Made by a program: the position numbers and the translations under genes. This document shows positions 24,501 through 39,500 of a stretch of DNA of 64,000 nt, in pieces (position 1 is the stretch's first letter; each line of letters starts with the position of its first letter). Location: NCBI GenBank assembly GCA_015499995.1, contig JADNRV010000056.1, positions 1-64,000 of the forward strand, written 5' to 3'. The notes beneath the pieces were generated by a model. It was not told where the DNA came from and did no database searches. It saw nothing but the letters and a program-made list of their open reading frames with translations. Source of the DNA: Flammula alnicola (Eukaryota; Basidiomycota; Agaricomycetes; Agaricales; Strophariaceae).

Positions 24501-27500
24501 GAGAGGAGATATACGCGACAAGAGATCTTTCTAATGAGATGAAAGAGCCCTGGCGAACGAGCGCCTCGACGATGATGCCAGGCAAAGGAAGACAAGCTAA
24601 GAAAAAGTTGCCTGTTCCTCTATCTGTCGCTTACGTAACCTCAATGATGCCTACGTGCTACCACATCCCTTTCTCGAACAATGTCAAAATTCGGTGTATT
24701 TCTACTAATCTCGGCAGCCACAGCAATTTCCTTTGAAAAAAATCCACCACTATTTCTCTACTCCAATCCACTTCCCATCCAAATTCTAGTGCGCCTTCCT
24801 TCTAGTTCCTTCTGTAACCTGTTGGCACGCGCCTCGAGGACCAAGCATGGTCGATTGTCGAGGCAACGGCTTGTCGAAATAGATATTTCGGGGTATCGTG
24901 TTTGACATAAAAAATGGGGGGTATATCTTCGATCATAAAAATCATTCCGCAATATATGATGACGACCTGAATGAAGCAGGACAAAATTTTGTTAATTAGA
25001 CTGCCCCTTCAAGCTGTAGATTGTGTCATAAATATGACTTGCCTGTCATCTTGATCGTTAACCGTATCAATTCACTGAGGAAGACAGGTCAGATCCAGTC
25101 AAATTCGCTGACAAAGGAAGACATACTGGATGGCGTCTGTAAAAAATATCATCAATAATGTATCATTTTTGCATTGTAATTTTTTGCACTGACCTACGCG
25201 CAACACGGACAAATCGGCGGCGTAATGGCATAGAGGAACGGGTGGACAATGTTGACGATGACCATCCGCTATATTTCTTGAATATATTCAAGAATGATGT
25301 TCTGCGTGTGGGGGGTTGGTCTACTACTCTCGTACAGCCAGGAAAACACATGCCTCGTTTGCATTGCCGATGAAGAAGGAATTTCTTGAAAGGTTTCTGT
25401 CGCGTCACCCAAGGGAAGCGCCTGTAGCGGCTTATCCTTTGACGATAGAGCTGCCAGGAGTGATGTTGAATCTCCTGCACTTTCGTTGTTCCGGACAGGA
25501 GCTGACTCGACGCCAACAAGAACAGGAGAAGCGGCGACGATACAGAACACAAAAGTGAGCATAACCAGGACGCAGCGGTGAAACATCATGATTGCAGCTT
25601 TCTTGCGTGGCCTAGAGTACGAGTAGTAGTGCGACAAGTGAGCAGATTCACGATGGACGACACATCCGATTATTCCAGGCATCCTTTTATACCGTCCGTC
25701 GAGAATTAACTTCAAGGATCACCAAGCGGCAACTCATTGCGCTGCCAATGTTGAATAACCGCGGCCTTTAATTCGGGTGCTTCTCGAAGCCGTTCGATAT
25801 CGAAGCATAATTGCCCATTCTACGCTTCAGAAGAGAGGCTATCAGTGGCAGTATTGATGGACCTCTGAGCGTGCATCAAAGACCAAGCTAGCGTGACTCA
25901 CGAGTATGAGTAGAATCCGCGGTCCATCAACGACGTTCTTAGTCGGAAAGAAATCTTAGAAAGGACGGCTTAGCTGATGGAAAGGAAAAGAAAAAGAAAA
26001 CCTTACACCATTCTGGACCACAGCTCCAGAAGGACTCAAAACATCGGCGCTCACTGGCTATTGTGCCACCGTCCATAGGGTAAAAAGTCATTCATAAGTG
26101 GTGGCGGAAGTTTACGCAGGTCACCTTCCAATAATATATTTATCTGACAAACGATGCAGCGGCGTAGCCTCTTATCAATAAAATGTCGGCGCCACAAAAA
26201 AAGTTATCTGACACACCGTGGTTTTCGTCGCTCCGTATCCAAATACTTACATACCACCCATATTGCTGCGTTTCGCGTCAATTACGTGCTCCGTAAATTC
26301 CTAGAATAACGGAGGATATCGAGAGTAAAATAAATATGAGCATACAGAAGCCGTCCGCACACATTCCAGCAGCAGCGACAAGGCTTCCGGGAGTCCGGTT
26401 TGCGAAAGTCCATGGAAGTGTTCTCTAATACCCCTCATCTTGGTTTAGTCGGCTCTACGAGCGCTCAGCTGGGCCAAGTACTCTGCACCAAACACACGAA
26501 TCATGGACTCGCCGCAAGACACCGGGATCAATTCGAGGCAGCCCGACCAGGCTTCCATTACGTTAAGAAGCAGGGCAAAGCATGGTTTCCATGCGTAGAG
26601 CTGGTAGGAGACCTGTTGAGGTCGTCGCTCATGCTTAAGCCGAAGATTGTGCCATTGGCTGCAGCACCTCGAACATTCCATGGTATATCACAATGAATTA
26701 GCTCCTTCAATCTACATTGACAAATTAAAGGGTATTAGCAAGGCATAGGAGTCAGTAGCACAGAGTCAGTTGGGGGAATTGGAGTTCAGTCGTTGTAAGA
26801 CGATAGAGATCCCAGACTGTCGGGAGCATAATTCTTCAAGGGATCCTTGCGCAAAGCCTCCGCCTCGGTGGTAGGTGCAGGTGCCCTTTTGTCGGCCTTT
26901 TTGATCTTCATGATGGAATCAGCGATAGGCACAACGGCTGCAGGTGAAGCCACCGCGGACTAGAATCAAGATAACAGCACGAGTCAATCATTCAACATTG
27001 ATCACACAAGAGAAAGACCACTGACTTCGTCTCGGAACGGAGTGAACGTAGGCGAATCAGTGCTTGAGGCCGCGGATTCTTCAGGGCCGTCAACAAAGGG
27101 GACGAAACCCCTAGCAGGTGCCTTTGAGGCTGCTTCCTGTTCCTTCTTTGTTGGTACAGGAGGCGGTGGCATGTCTCCTGGTGCTGGATCCCGGAATGGT
27201 ACGATCTTCGACCCTGAGCCAGAACCAGACATCCCAGCACCAGAACTAGACGCTATTCTCTTAGAACGTCCGGCCTGCTTCAGCGTCGAGCCGGCCAGTT
27301 TTTTCACCTCAGGTACGTTCTCCTTAATTCTCGTCTTCCGTGTGCCGAGGTCATTCCATTCGTTCGCAGTATCTTCTGCCGCTTGTGCCTGTGCGCCGGT
27401 GGGATCGACGAATATTTGGATGCGACTGTTCGATGAAGCAGATGGATACCTGAAGTAGAGGCAGGGTAGTTCGGGATGAAGATGGCCGGGATGAGATGCG

Positions 27501-30500
27501 GGTACTGAAGATGCGGTTGTAGCCAGGGCCTGCCGAGGCGCTTGAGAAGACCTGGAGGCGACTGGTTGTACCTGTGCGTTTGGTAGAGACATATTTGACA
27601 TCATCCGTTTTTGGAAGTCACAGTATCTGCTTTCTAGGTGGTCAAGCGATGACGCTTTCCTCGCTATACCGAGGGCGTATGCTGCATCGGCTTCCTTTCG
27701 ACTATACAGACGGTCAGAATTACTCGTAGTACCAGACCCGAGAAAATAGTGACTCACCGCCCATCCCTTTCAAGAACGGCTGCGTGTTCCTCATACAACA
27801 AGGCAAATTCGTCCCAATGTCATTTGCAATCAGAATTTGTAGATGATTGTTGGCTTCTCCACATAGCTGGCATAGAGCAGCCATAGCTTGAGGTACTTCA
27901 GGTCACCTCTCCATTTCGGCCTCTGTCATCTTTAAGGACCCTCGTTGCCTCCTCCAAGAGCTCCAGCAAGCCAGATTCTGCGGAGTGGCCTTGTGGATAA
28001 TTCTCGACTGTCCAATGAACCAATCGACAATAAGCTTCCAAAGGATCGCCATCTTCATCATCCATAGCAAGTTCGACGTTAATGCGGAGTCGACTTCGTG
28101 TTGCAGATAGTTAGCTTCCTTTGTGCATGAGGTGTTGACAAAATGGTTGACAACGCAGTTACTCGACGACCAGTGGCAAGTGGTTGTACATTTTCCTTGC
28201 CGCCTCTAGGACATCACAGTCGACGATGTTTAGACTGACTTCGTCAGATTCGGAATCGGCAGCTGACATATTCAGAAGAGAGATGCCGAAGATAGATGGC
28301 GTCGAGTATATACAAGGTTCAAGCGTTCGGGATGAAAGAATTGGAAACCATTCCATCGCGGAAGCATAGGTTCGCCACGTGATCGTAAAGTCGCGATACG
28401 CGTTCATCATGTGACTTGAGATTCAAGCATCTAAGGTAGAATCATCTGGCCCAAAAGTGCGCAGACTGCCTACCTCGTACAAATCTCATATTGAATCCTA
28501 TGATGCACTATTCATGACATCTTGAACCCGCAACACTCAATCAGCGTAGAGGAGGAACATCTAGTCGTATACATCAAATATGTCATAAATGTTCCAGGTG
28601 CTGTGATGCGTGTACTATTTCATTCAATTCGGCAGGGCCCGTGACCCGTGACAGTGCTGCCGAAATCAAATTTCGGCACCCTCGAAAACACGCCGTGACA
28701 CGCGCAAATTTTCGGCAACATAGCGCCGCAGGCCGTGAAAATTTTCTATATTAGCGTGTTCCCCAAGTGGTTTCGGCACCCGGCAAAATTGCCGTGACAA
28801 TCGTGACATTTCGGCGTTTTGGAAGGCCCGTGACGCGTGACTGGAATTGAACGAATGGTAGTATGTGGAAGTGACGCAAACAGATTACATCGAAAAGCAC
28901 TTGTACACTTAAGAGTAATTTTCATAATGCAGCTTCATCACGGCACATATCGAAATTCTGGCGCCTAATATTTATTTCAGTATTTAATCAACGTATAAGG
29001 AATTCACGGCAAAAATGGCCACCTTATCCGCGAGTTCATGGGTATTTACTCTGGTGCCGGGTTTGGGTTTCCCATATAGTCTATCTCGTTGCGTGTTATC
29101 CAAACGGTAAGAAATCTGTGTCAAGAGTTCAAGGGTTGGGCACATCATGGAATAGAGAGGCGGAAGCTAATACGCAGAACATACCGATAAAATCAGAGAG
29201 CATAAGGCCGCCAAAAAAAGAAGAGCGCAAGATACTGAAGATTTCAATTTCAGTAACTGTATAAAGACTCCTGGAAAGTAAAATCTTACCTCCAAATCCC
29301 TTACTGTAGAAAAGAGGAGCAACGTGAGAGGTGTAGGGCGCCCGAAACGAAGAGACCTTACATGTATCGGGGGCCTTCTGTCTTCGGGTATAGATGCGAC
29401 CAAGAACACTACCACATTGTCCGATGGCCATAAACAAAGGAATTCCTGCGCCTTTTTAGTCTCCGATCCCAGATTGTGCCCAACTAAATTGAGAATAAGT
29501 ATCAGCGAACTGAGCAACTTGGCAAGAAGACTTACACCAAGCAATGGTGAGACCAATCGACGTGTATGTCCCACTGGTAATACAGAATGTGGCAAAATAC
29601 CGCACATGATTGTTGTCAGGCACGGTGAGTAATAGCCTTGGAGGCTATACTTCAAATGAGCAAATAAATGAGTTATAAAAGACGTACAGGTAACCGATCG
29701 CCCCGATGCAACATGAGATGGTCATGAAGACACCCCTGTTTTGAAGCCTGTCAGATGAAAAGGAGAAAGAAACCATTACAATGGCTGAGACGACATAAGG
29801 AGGAACGGTCAATAATTGGGCGAGGGCATTAGCTACAAGGAGACTGCTTTGAGCGTCTAAATGGTTAATTGATCAGATGGAAACGTACTGAATCCAAAAG
29901 TCGCAATAATCGTGGGCAAGAAGGCCCCGATGGAAGCAAGAGCACAGTTCAATCCAAAATAAATGGCGCCTCCGACATAGAGCTTTATGCGACAACAATA
30001 AGCAAAGAAATTAAACTCTATAGAGCATAGAGGGATCACCTACCCTCCAATCACGGAACGCAGCCAGGACATGAGCTTCAGATTGCATGAGAATCTCAAT
30101 GTGGTAAACCGTTTTTGCGATAGGCTCACCTTTGTTGACAACCGCCCCTGTATCTCCACTCGAATCTCTGTTCATCCTCTCTACGGCAATTTTCCGTTCT
30201 CGTTCATTGAGATAAGCCGTTGACTCTGGTCGGTTAGGTAGGAAGAAATAGGTTACTACTCCAAGTATAACAGGCGGTACGCCCTATAAATCAGGAATGC
30301 GGGGTATAGGTAAAAATGCTCTGCATGTTTATAATGATTTACTCACCTCGATGATGAAAAGGAGTCTCCAATTTTGCACCGAAGAGTGGATATGCTGAAC
30401 TCCAAAAGCAATAAGACCACCAAAGGCTCCTGCCACTGTTGCAAATCCAAACCATAGCGCGAACTGGCGACTAGTAATCAGATGGATAAAATAGACATCA

Positions 30501-33500
30501 CGAATCCCCACGCATACCCGAAGGCCCAATTCTTGCTTAGTATAGAAGAAGGCTATTGAATTGAATCAGGACTGCTAAACATTCATGCGAAGCGCACAGG
30601 AAACCTCTCACTCACAGAAATATAAAGTAATCACGGGGGCAAAACCTGCTTCGAAGACACCGAGGGCAATCCTAGCCGTCAGCAGACTACCAAAATTAAG
30701 CCCAGTTGCCTGCGAATAGGGGATATGTTAGCATTATGCGGGCCGTGGGTCCGGAAGTATTCCAAACCATGAGAGAGGACGTTAAACCCCATCCTATGGC
30801 TGCGAAAGCGACATACGCCCGTGGAGGGAACAGTTTTGAGAAGATGGTGGCTGGAATTTGGCAGATAATCTTTAAAATACAATGTCAATCCTGTGACTGG
30901 AGACGCCCTTCAGCTCGAGAGGAACCTACATATGAGAAGAAAAATGCAGAAGTCAGCCAGTCGAAAAGTACTCCGGTCTTGTCGCCCCCAAGTACGTCAT
31001 CAGGTAGACCTTGCAATCGCGCATTGCCTATGTTCGATCTGTCGAGAGCTGGGGATTTAATGTTATGACATTGTCATGGATGACAGCGCTCGAGAAAATG
31101 GGGACGAACACGCAAACAAGTAAAGCAGACAAGTAATGGGAAGTATTCGCCGATCGAGCTTCCGAACAAGGCGTTTTTCTTCTAAAGAATTCGCAAATGA
31201 TTCCGGGTCTTCTGGGTTCCTCGATACCTCCTCGAGCTCGGAAGTCTGTTCGAGCTTTTCATCGTATTCTTTTATCAGCACTGGTTCAGAAATCATGATC
31301 ATGAGAGGGAAGGAATGAGAAGCGAGCCTCGAGATCTTTTAGCAGCCTTATCCCAGCTGCGTAGCATTTACATACAGTTTGTATGTCACACAGCTCAGCC
31401 GAAATAGCAGCATTTACTCACCAAAATGTAGGGAACCTCCGGCTTCTTTCTCCACAACATCACACCATACGACTCGTGATCGTAAATCCCAACTTAACGA
31501 TTCTGGCTTTCTGGAGATGGGGCGGAGTCTGAGGCGTGTCAGGGGCTTAGATGTGGGGCATGATTGGTAGTGGTAAACAACAGGTTATAACTGAACGAAT
31601 CCGGAGGTGACAATTATAGCCTGCTTGAAGATGCTTGATTGGGCGCATGACAGGGACCACTGCTGTGGAACCACACCGCATGCTATTAATTCTGTTAAGC
31701 ACGCACTTATCAGATCTGCTCGGACCTTGAAAGGTGAAAAGTCCACACTGTTTCTAGTCCAAATAAGCAAAACATGCCTCTCAAAGAGAGACATAAGGAT
31801 GTGATGGATTTCGATGTTCATTGTCGCTGGACGTGTAACATCATGATGTTAGAGTGCTAGGAAGGCCATACGCTCACGTGCACATCAACGAAATTCAAAT
31901 TCAAATTGAATCAAGATGATCTAAAAATAGGAGCGTACACCATTAAAATAGCACAAATTGTTGTGATAGAGGGCTGCGCATCAATCGTAGGAATAATCAA
32001 ATTTAAGCAAAATAGCAAATTACACAGTAAGGACACTACTTATCCCTCTCAGATTATTCAAGAAGTTTAATGATGCCTGCTACTACTTAGTAAATATCGA
32101 AGGATTTGGACAAAAATTGAGGTTGGCAGGAACTCACTTTGTCAAGGGAGCTTTCCCGCTGAACTGGAAATACTTTAAGTTCAATGTCAATATTTGAGCT
32201 ACGAAAACCCTGTACATTGTGCTGAGAATCAGTAATAAGTCCAGGCGTGGCGCTCCGAATCCTGGTTGCATTTTTAAAGTCCTCGTGCGCATAGTAGGAA
32301 GTTCTAGAGTTTGTCTAGAGTCAGCTGCAAGTGCCGTGGACCTCAGAATTTGTGTCAAAATACGACAGCGTCCAAAGATTTCCTACACTGTCTATGCGCT
32401 TAGTATAAATAACACAGCGGTTTCTTGTAGCCCTCCGAGTGTCGATGAACATCAGGCACCAGAGAGGGTTAACATTTAATCTCTTCAGAGGTAATGTATC
32501 AGAAAGAAAGCCCTTAAAGTTAGGAAGACCGGTTTCCGAGCCCTCAACATTCAACGGCGAGCCTCTCATCGCTAAGAACCCGTTATTTTTGGTTAGGCAC
32601 AGTCCACCGTGATGTCGCATGCCTGGCCATTGACATGGCACTCATCCTAATCTATCTCCGTGCTAAATTAACATTTGAATAATTCCTCCGAGCTGGCATC
32701 GCAAAACAATGTACAAACTCCGAAACAGTATAAAAGAGCAAGAATGTGCATCGAAACTGTATCGATTAAACCAAAGTCGAATCCAAGCCTAGTCATGCAG
32801 CTCCTCCGCGCATTACTCCCAGTTATTGCTTTTGCCGTCACCTTCGGCACCGCCGCGCTGCTCCCAGAGCATGAACTTGAACGGCGATGCCTGAGTTCGG
32901 GGAACGCATGCTTCCTCACTAACCCGGGAGTATGCTGCACCAATATATGCAGCTGTGGGGCGGCGGGTACGCAATGCAGTTCCAACCAATTGGAAGGCAT
33001 TGTAGCAGGGGTGAGCAGGTATATTAATTTGTAGAAGCATTGCTAACGTTTGATTCCTCCACTGCCGTATTGTAGTTCTGTGCTGGATTCCCCTTCTCCG
33101 GTTAACAGCCAACAGCCATGCTGCGAATTCAAATTGTATCTTATACAGAAATGGGACGGAAAATATGCAATACGAGGTTGTTATGAAGATTCGGATAAAG
33201 ATGTAGGAAATGAAAGAATTTTTCAGAGTTGTATACATTGCTTTTGTATAAATACATGAGGGAATTTATTCCAAAACATGCGTGATATTGGTAGAGCTAA
33301 CCCTGGACGATGGTTTCGACGTCGGTGGCAATTTGTTCCTTGGTCAGACGTTGGTCGCGGTGGATAACAACGACATTAACTAAACTCGTTTTGCTATGAG
33401 CTTTGGATGCAAGATACAGGCACCTTAAAGACATCTAGAAACCAAGCTGAAATGTACCGCATCCGAGTCTCAAGACCGGAAATGCCTTGATGAAGCTCAT

Positions 33501-36500
33501 CCAGAAAGAAACAAGGTATTGGCAGTAAGTACCAAGAATGCGATCCATGGTGAAGATGCATGAGTCGTCGACTGAGTTACTGTAGTCACGTATAAATTAA
33601 TTGTCGATGTGTCAGAAGCAGCTTTCGTCATTAGCTGGGTATCACGTCGCCATTGAAGCAGTTCGTACTTTCTTCATCCGAACGCTTCGGTGTTTTTTTC
33701 TCTCGCTGATTTACCAAATTTCCGTCTGAGCCATGTCGTTGCAGTCGCAGAATTTTCCGTGTCGAAATTAAGGGCCAAACTTCAAGCGTAAAGTAGAAAT
33801 AATTGGAGCAGCCTATTTCCAATGGGCCAGGTACGCTCCCTTCTCTTCGATGAAAAAAGGAGGACCACCTTTGATATTGCAACCAACGGCACCATAACGA
33901 TAGAAGAGAACACTGTTGTCCTATTCAAGTCTTCACAGCGTATGGCCCTTATAGCTGCAGCTCTTTTGAGAACACGCTTTAGATCGCATTAACGAGTGAG
34001 GCCCAACACTCCCGAATTCTTCATGAACGATATTGATGGCATATCCACCGAATTGCTTACAGCTGACCGCGAGCGTCCGGCGACGTATGAAAACAAATGA
34101 ATGGGTTCCAACCCAAGGTCAAGAGCGTCTTTGGATGAACCGATTGCTTGTAAATCCAACGCGAACAGCAGGTCCATGAAATAAACCGCAGAGGTCCAAC
34201 ACGAGATAGAATCCTAGCAGAAATCCAAGACTAGTAATCTGCCTCGGACGCAGTCTGGACAACCACGGTACGGATTCAAGCAGAGAAATCCTCCCAATAC
34301 AATTCTGAATTCGACAATCAGGCTTTTGATTAACCCAATGAGTAGTCCATGTGTCAGCAGGGATTCGGGAACCTCAGAGGAAACTTGAGGGACAGGCCTC
34401 CTAAACAGGAACCAGAATGTGATGCGGACGTTTTTGGCAAGCTTCAAGGAAAGAAAGATTTTCCAGGAAATCGCAGTCGGCGTAAGTATGAGATATCCAT
34501 CCCAGAAGACCTGGTTCCTCGCTCATCGTGCTGAGCTGGATTTAGGCGGTGATGAACAAGTGATGAACGTTATGAACTCATGCCAATTTGAGAGGCCAGG
34601 GCCCAGCTCCTGATTGGATAATGTTATGGTCACGTGGTCGTATACATGACAAAATACGAGAAAGGAACATGACCTGATTTCAGAAAACTTGTCGACATAA
34701 AAAGTCGGCTGAGTCTCCGTTCTCCGCAGGCCCTCTTCCTTCCTTCCTTTCCACGTTTCTCAGTCCTTTCGTTCTCATTTCTTTGTGAGTATCTGGTTTC
34801 TGGAATTTTAATTTGTTGCACTCAACCAAATACTGACGATGCATATTTTACAGTCTTCAAAATGTCTGCAACTGGTGTTCAACGGAATGACGGCCGTGTC
34901 GAGAACCGTGTCGAGAACTACACCAAGTTCTGGCACAAGGACCCTACGAAGGAGCAGGAAGCCGACAATGAAAACCGTCTTGACAGCTACACCGAGGTCG
35001 TAAACGGCGAGTGCTACGTGTTGCTTTACATCGTGTCGTTATTCATTCATTTTACTCGTCACAGGTTACTACGACGGTGCGACGGAGCTGTATGAATATG
35101 GCTGGTCGCAATCGTTCCATTTCTCCCGTTTCTACAAGGGTGAGGCTTTTTTGGCCTCCCTTGCCCGCCATGAACATTACCTTGCGGCCCAAATGAACCT
35201 TCGCCCTGGCATGCGCGTCCTCGATGTCGGCTGCGGTGTCGGTGGTCCCGCGCGCGAGATTGCGCAGTTCTCGGACGCCCAGATTATTGGGTTGAACAAC
35301 AACGACTTCCAAATTCAACGCGCCAGGAAGTACACCAAGAAGGCTGGCCTGGAGAACCAGGTCACCTTCGTGAAGGGCGACTTCATGAAACTGTCGGAGC
35401 AATTCGGCGAGAACTCCTTTGATGCTGGTTCGTCAGTTCCCCTTCTCTGGGTTATGTTCATATTTTTAACGGTCTTCTGCAGTCTATGCTATTGAGGCCA
35501 CCGTGCACGCACCATCTTGGGAAGGTGTTTACGGCGAGATCTTCAAGGTCTTGAAGCCCGGAGGAGTTGTAAGTGGTAAATCAACCTGTACATCATTCCC
35601 TTAAGCTTATAATTAAACTCATGCAGTTCGGTGTCTATGAATGGTGCATGACTGACACCTGGGATCCTTCCATCCCCGAACACAAAGCCATTGCTCATCA
35701 GATTGAACTCGGCAATGGAATCCCCGAGATGCGCCCCCTTAGGATGGCTCGTGAGGCCCTCAAGACTGTCGGCTTCCAAATTGAGCATGAGGAGGATCTT
35801 GCCAGCCGCCCCGACCCCATTCCATGGTATTACCCTCTGGAAGGTGATATCTTTAAAGCCCAAACACTATGGGATTACATCACTGTCTGGCGTATGAGCT
35901 GGAGCGGCCAGCTCGTCAGCCACAACGCCATTCGTTTCATGGAATTGCTCGGCTTCGTTCCCAAGGGCACATATGAGGTCGGCGAATCTTTGAAGGTCGC
36001 TGCCGACTCACTTGTTCGCAGTGGGCAACAAAAGGTGACGTTATTTGTGTTCTGTAATCTGCAGCATGCTGACATCCCTTGTTCTTGATAGCTCTTCACT
36101 CCTATGTATCTCGTTGTGAGCCGGAAACCCAGCAACTGAGCTCGACGGTAGTATTTATATTTCGTTTTTTTAGCATTAGTTATAAGGATACCATAGTACT
36201 AGAAATTATATTGGGATTTTGATTAAATGTGGCAATGCAACCCGGCAAGTTCCGCAATGGTACGAGAATCTGTTGGTGGGGTTTTGAATGAGTTCCTGGT
36301 CTGAGAGATGTCGAGCGATCCCAGGGTACACAAGCCCCGTCTGCCGAAAGCTTACAGCGACCAGCAACTCGCCTTTCTTAAAAGGTATTCACAACAACGA
36401 ACTCAATCCATGCCCTTGCTCACCCGTTTATCCCTTCCAACAGCAGTCTCCCAGAATTCGAGCGCAGATCCCAAGGTTCAATTCGTGGGGATGCTAAGAA

Positions 36501-39500
36501 ATTCGCCCTGGAAAGGGCTCAGGATTTCATCGATCGTTTCGGTCTGCCTGGTGAATTCGTCGGCGTAGAGGAACCAGAATCGCGCTTCAAGGAGGTTCGT
36601 ATCTGCAGCTGTGGCTCATTGTAATTCTTAACCCTCACATCCACAACAGCAAATATACAACTGGTTCAAGAACACCGTTGGTCGTACTAGGAGGAAATTA
36701 GAGGGTCGACCTCGTTCTGCGAAGAAAGCAGCAGAGAAAGGTGAGTCCAACGACATCAATGTTGAACCTATTTTCAACGCTGCTTAGCCGCTGCACTCGC
36801 GACTGATCTCGCATGGAACTCGAGTGTTGCCACTCCGAATGTCGTGCCGTATTCTCATGCCGAGAGCAGCACTACAGGCAGTCCAGTAAATCCAACTCAG
36901 ACCTTAATATCGCCTATCCAGTACGGAGGCCTCCAACCGAGCTCATCGATGAGCACAGCCTTATCGACCCCGACATCGACCCATGCCACTGCTCACACCA
37001 CGACACATACGACCACTCACACGACTACCCATAATGCACCTCATCCTTCGGCCCATAATCAAAACCACCCGTCATCTCATAATCCAACTCACAATCCGAC
37101 CCACACTCCGACACACAATCTGACGACTCTGAGCTTGGGCATTACCAAGAGCACCATGCGTGAATCTTTTTTGCAGGGCCTGGATTCATCCACCCTCGCG
37201 AACATGGTGCAGAGTTTTGTCGCCGCCAATCCCTCTCCGACACCCCTTACGCCCATAGTGGACGCATTGTTTGAAGCCATCTCAGCGGACAACTCTCCCA
37301 ATTCTTTCAACAGGGATCCAAAGCCATACCTGCATCGTTTCCTAGACGCATCGACCTACTTCCCCGTATCCATCGTCCACGCTGGCGTAGCGGGTCCCCT
37401 CGCAGGACCCCGCGCCCTCCAAATGCAGATCCGCAAATATTCAACATGGACGCCCACCGCCACGCCCCGAGCATCCTCGCAACGATCCATAACCCCAATC
37501 CAAGTCCCGTCCTCGTCGACCTCGCTCTCCGACGAGATGCAGCGCATCGCCATGGACCGGCAGCGGCGGAAGGACCACATCCAGTGGGCGCGGATCCATG
37601 CTGCCGCCCTCGAGCTGGGTATGCTCGGCATGGGCCGGGTGGGCGAGGCGGACAACAGCGGCTACGCATATGCCATGGGCCGGGCGTTCTCGGAAATGAT
37701 GGCGCGAGACGCAGTGTGGGAGTCCGATGAGGTCGAGTGGGTGGCTGGCATCTGTGTCCTTCGTGCGGTGATAAGGACTGCCATGCAGGGGGACCGGAGA
37801 CAGCGGGATGAGTACGACGAGCTTCTCAGAACGTATGAAGGGAGATGGAAGGAGATTAAGGATGAAGCTCGACAAGCTGTTGTGACGGTACGATCGTTGT
37901 TTCTGCGTTTTCCTCCTGCGTTTCTGAACTGGTTCCTTTTTTTTCTTACAGGAGGTTTTACTTGCTGCCAAAGACGACCTGACAAGACTAGATGAATCGC
38001 TGTCATAGCTGAAATACTGATACGCCACGGATTTTGTACTCTTGCTTTGTATTATGCAGCAATACCCTTCCGCATCTTGGTGTAACTCCAGATCTTCACA
38101 TTTATACCTTACGGTGTACTGCAATATCGAGTGTAACTTATTATTCTCCAGACATTTTTAGTTGTATTTTGATAACTTATATTTTTGCTATCGACAATTC
38201 TTCTACTTGGTTTCACATAAATAAGTGACGTTCATGCCAGTGTATTTAAGCAGTTGGAATTCTATCGTTTCTCGGCCTCAACACTGATAACACTGGAGAA
38301 GCAAATCTCCTAAGCAATACGATATATAACAACGACAAAACAACGATAACAATAACAACGATAACAATAACATCGATAACATCGATTCCTCCAATTCGCA
38401 CCTCTCTTCAGATCGGTTTGCGGTTGGAGTTGGAATTTGTAGGTTCTGCAAATGGGTATCATCAATCCAAAAATCGCAACAACTGCTGGAGGTCGTGCCA
38501 GGTAGTGGCATATTTCTCAGGATTGAAATTTTGACCGAAGATCAAAAATTCAAGTACGTCTGGCGATTTCCGTATCGCTGTAGAAGGTCCATCAGCAGCA
38601 AGATTTTAACATTAAGATATATCTGATCATACCATCATCCTTCCGGACATAAACGATAGAATGTGTTCCCTGGAATGCCCAGCGTCGATCATGGATATCT
38701 CTCATAAGCAGAACGGACCACTTGTCGAGAAGAACCTTCGCCCGCTTTCTAAAATTGTACCTATTTTCACCAGGGATGTCGGAAGACGAGAGGTTATGAA
38801 CGTGGTACATGAGATGATGGATGTCCGATTGCTAGCGCGCATGGGAAAGGTCAGAAATAGATGCGTATATATTGGATAAATGGACACTCACGTAGAGTTC
38901 TCGGACACTTTCCACCTGGACGCCTTCTATAGCGCTGAAGAAATGGGAGATCTGCAGGGCCCTGCGGATCTTGAGGGGAATCTTGGGAGGCGAAGTTAAC
39001 TCGAAATACGAGAAAGTATCGGGCATGCAGTTCACGATGCCCGACCAGTCCTTGAGGATACGCAAGCGTTCCTTCTCCATCTCGTCGAGCTCGTCTATCG
39101 ATGCATGTCCTTCGAGGAGTTCTTGTGCGTAATTGCACAGCACAGCGCCTGGTAAGACAATGCGCATATGCTGCAGTCGGCGGCATTTTCCACTCATGAT
39201 AGAGGAACTTGACTGGTCGGTGTCGGTCCTGGGATCCAATTCACAACGAGATAGGGCGAGCTGTGAAAGAGCGACTTCGTACCCAGCGACTGATTCGTAG
39301 ACGAACAAGTAGAGTTCCTCTAAATTTGGCAGTAGAGGAGGAGTACTACTACCGGGGTAGTATACCATGTTGAGGACGTCGGTCCTGGATGGCAGGTATA
39401 TGGAGAGTTTGGTGAGATATGGCGTAAGTTGGAAGAATGAGGATAGCTCTCCCTCTCCGATATCATGAAGATAGTACGTGCTCATTTCGAGTTCCTGTAG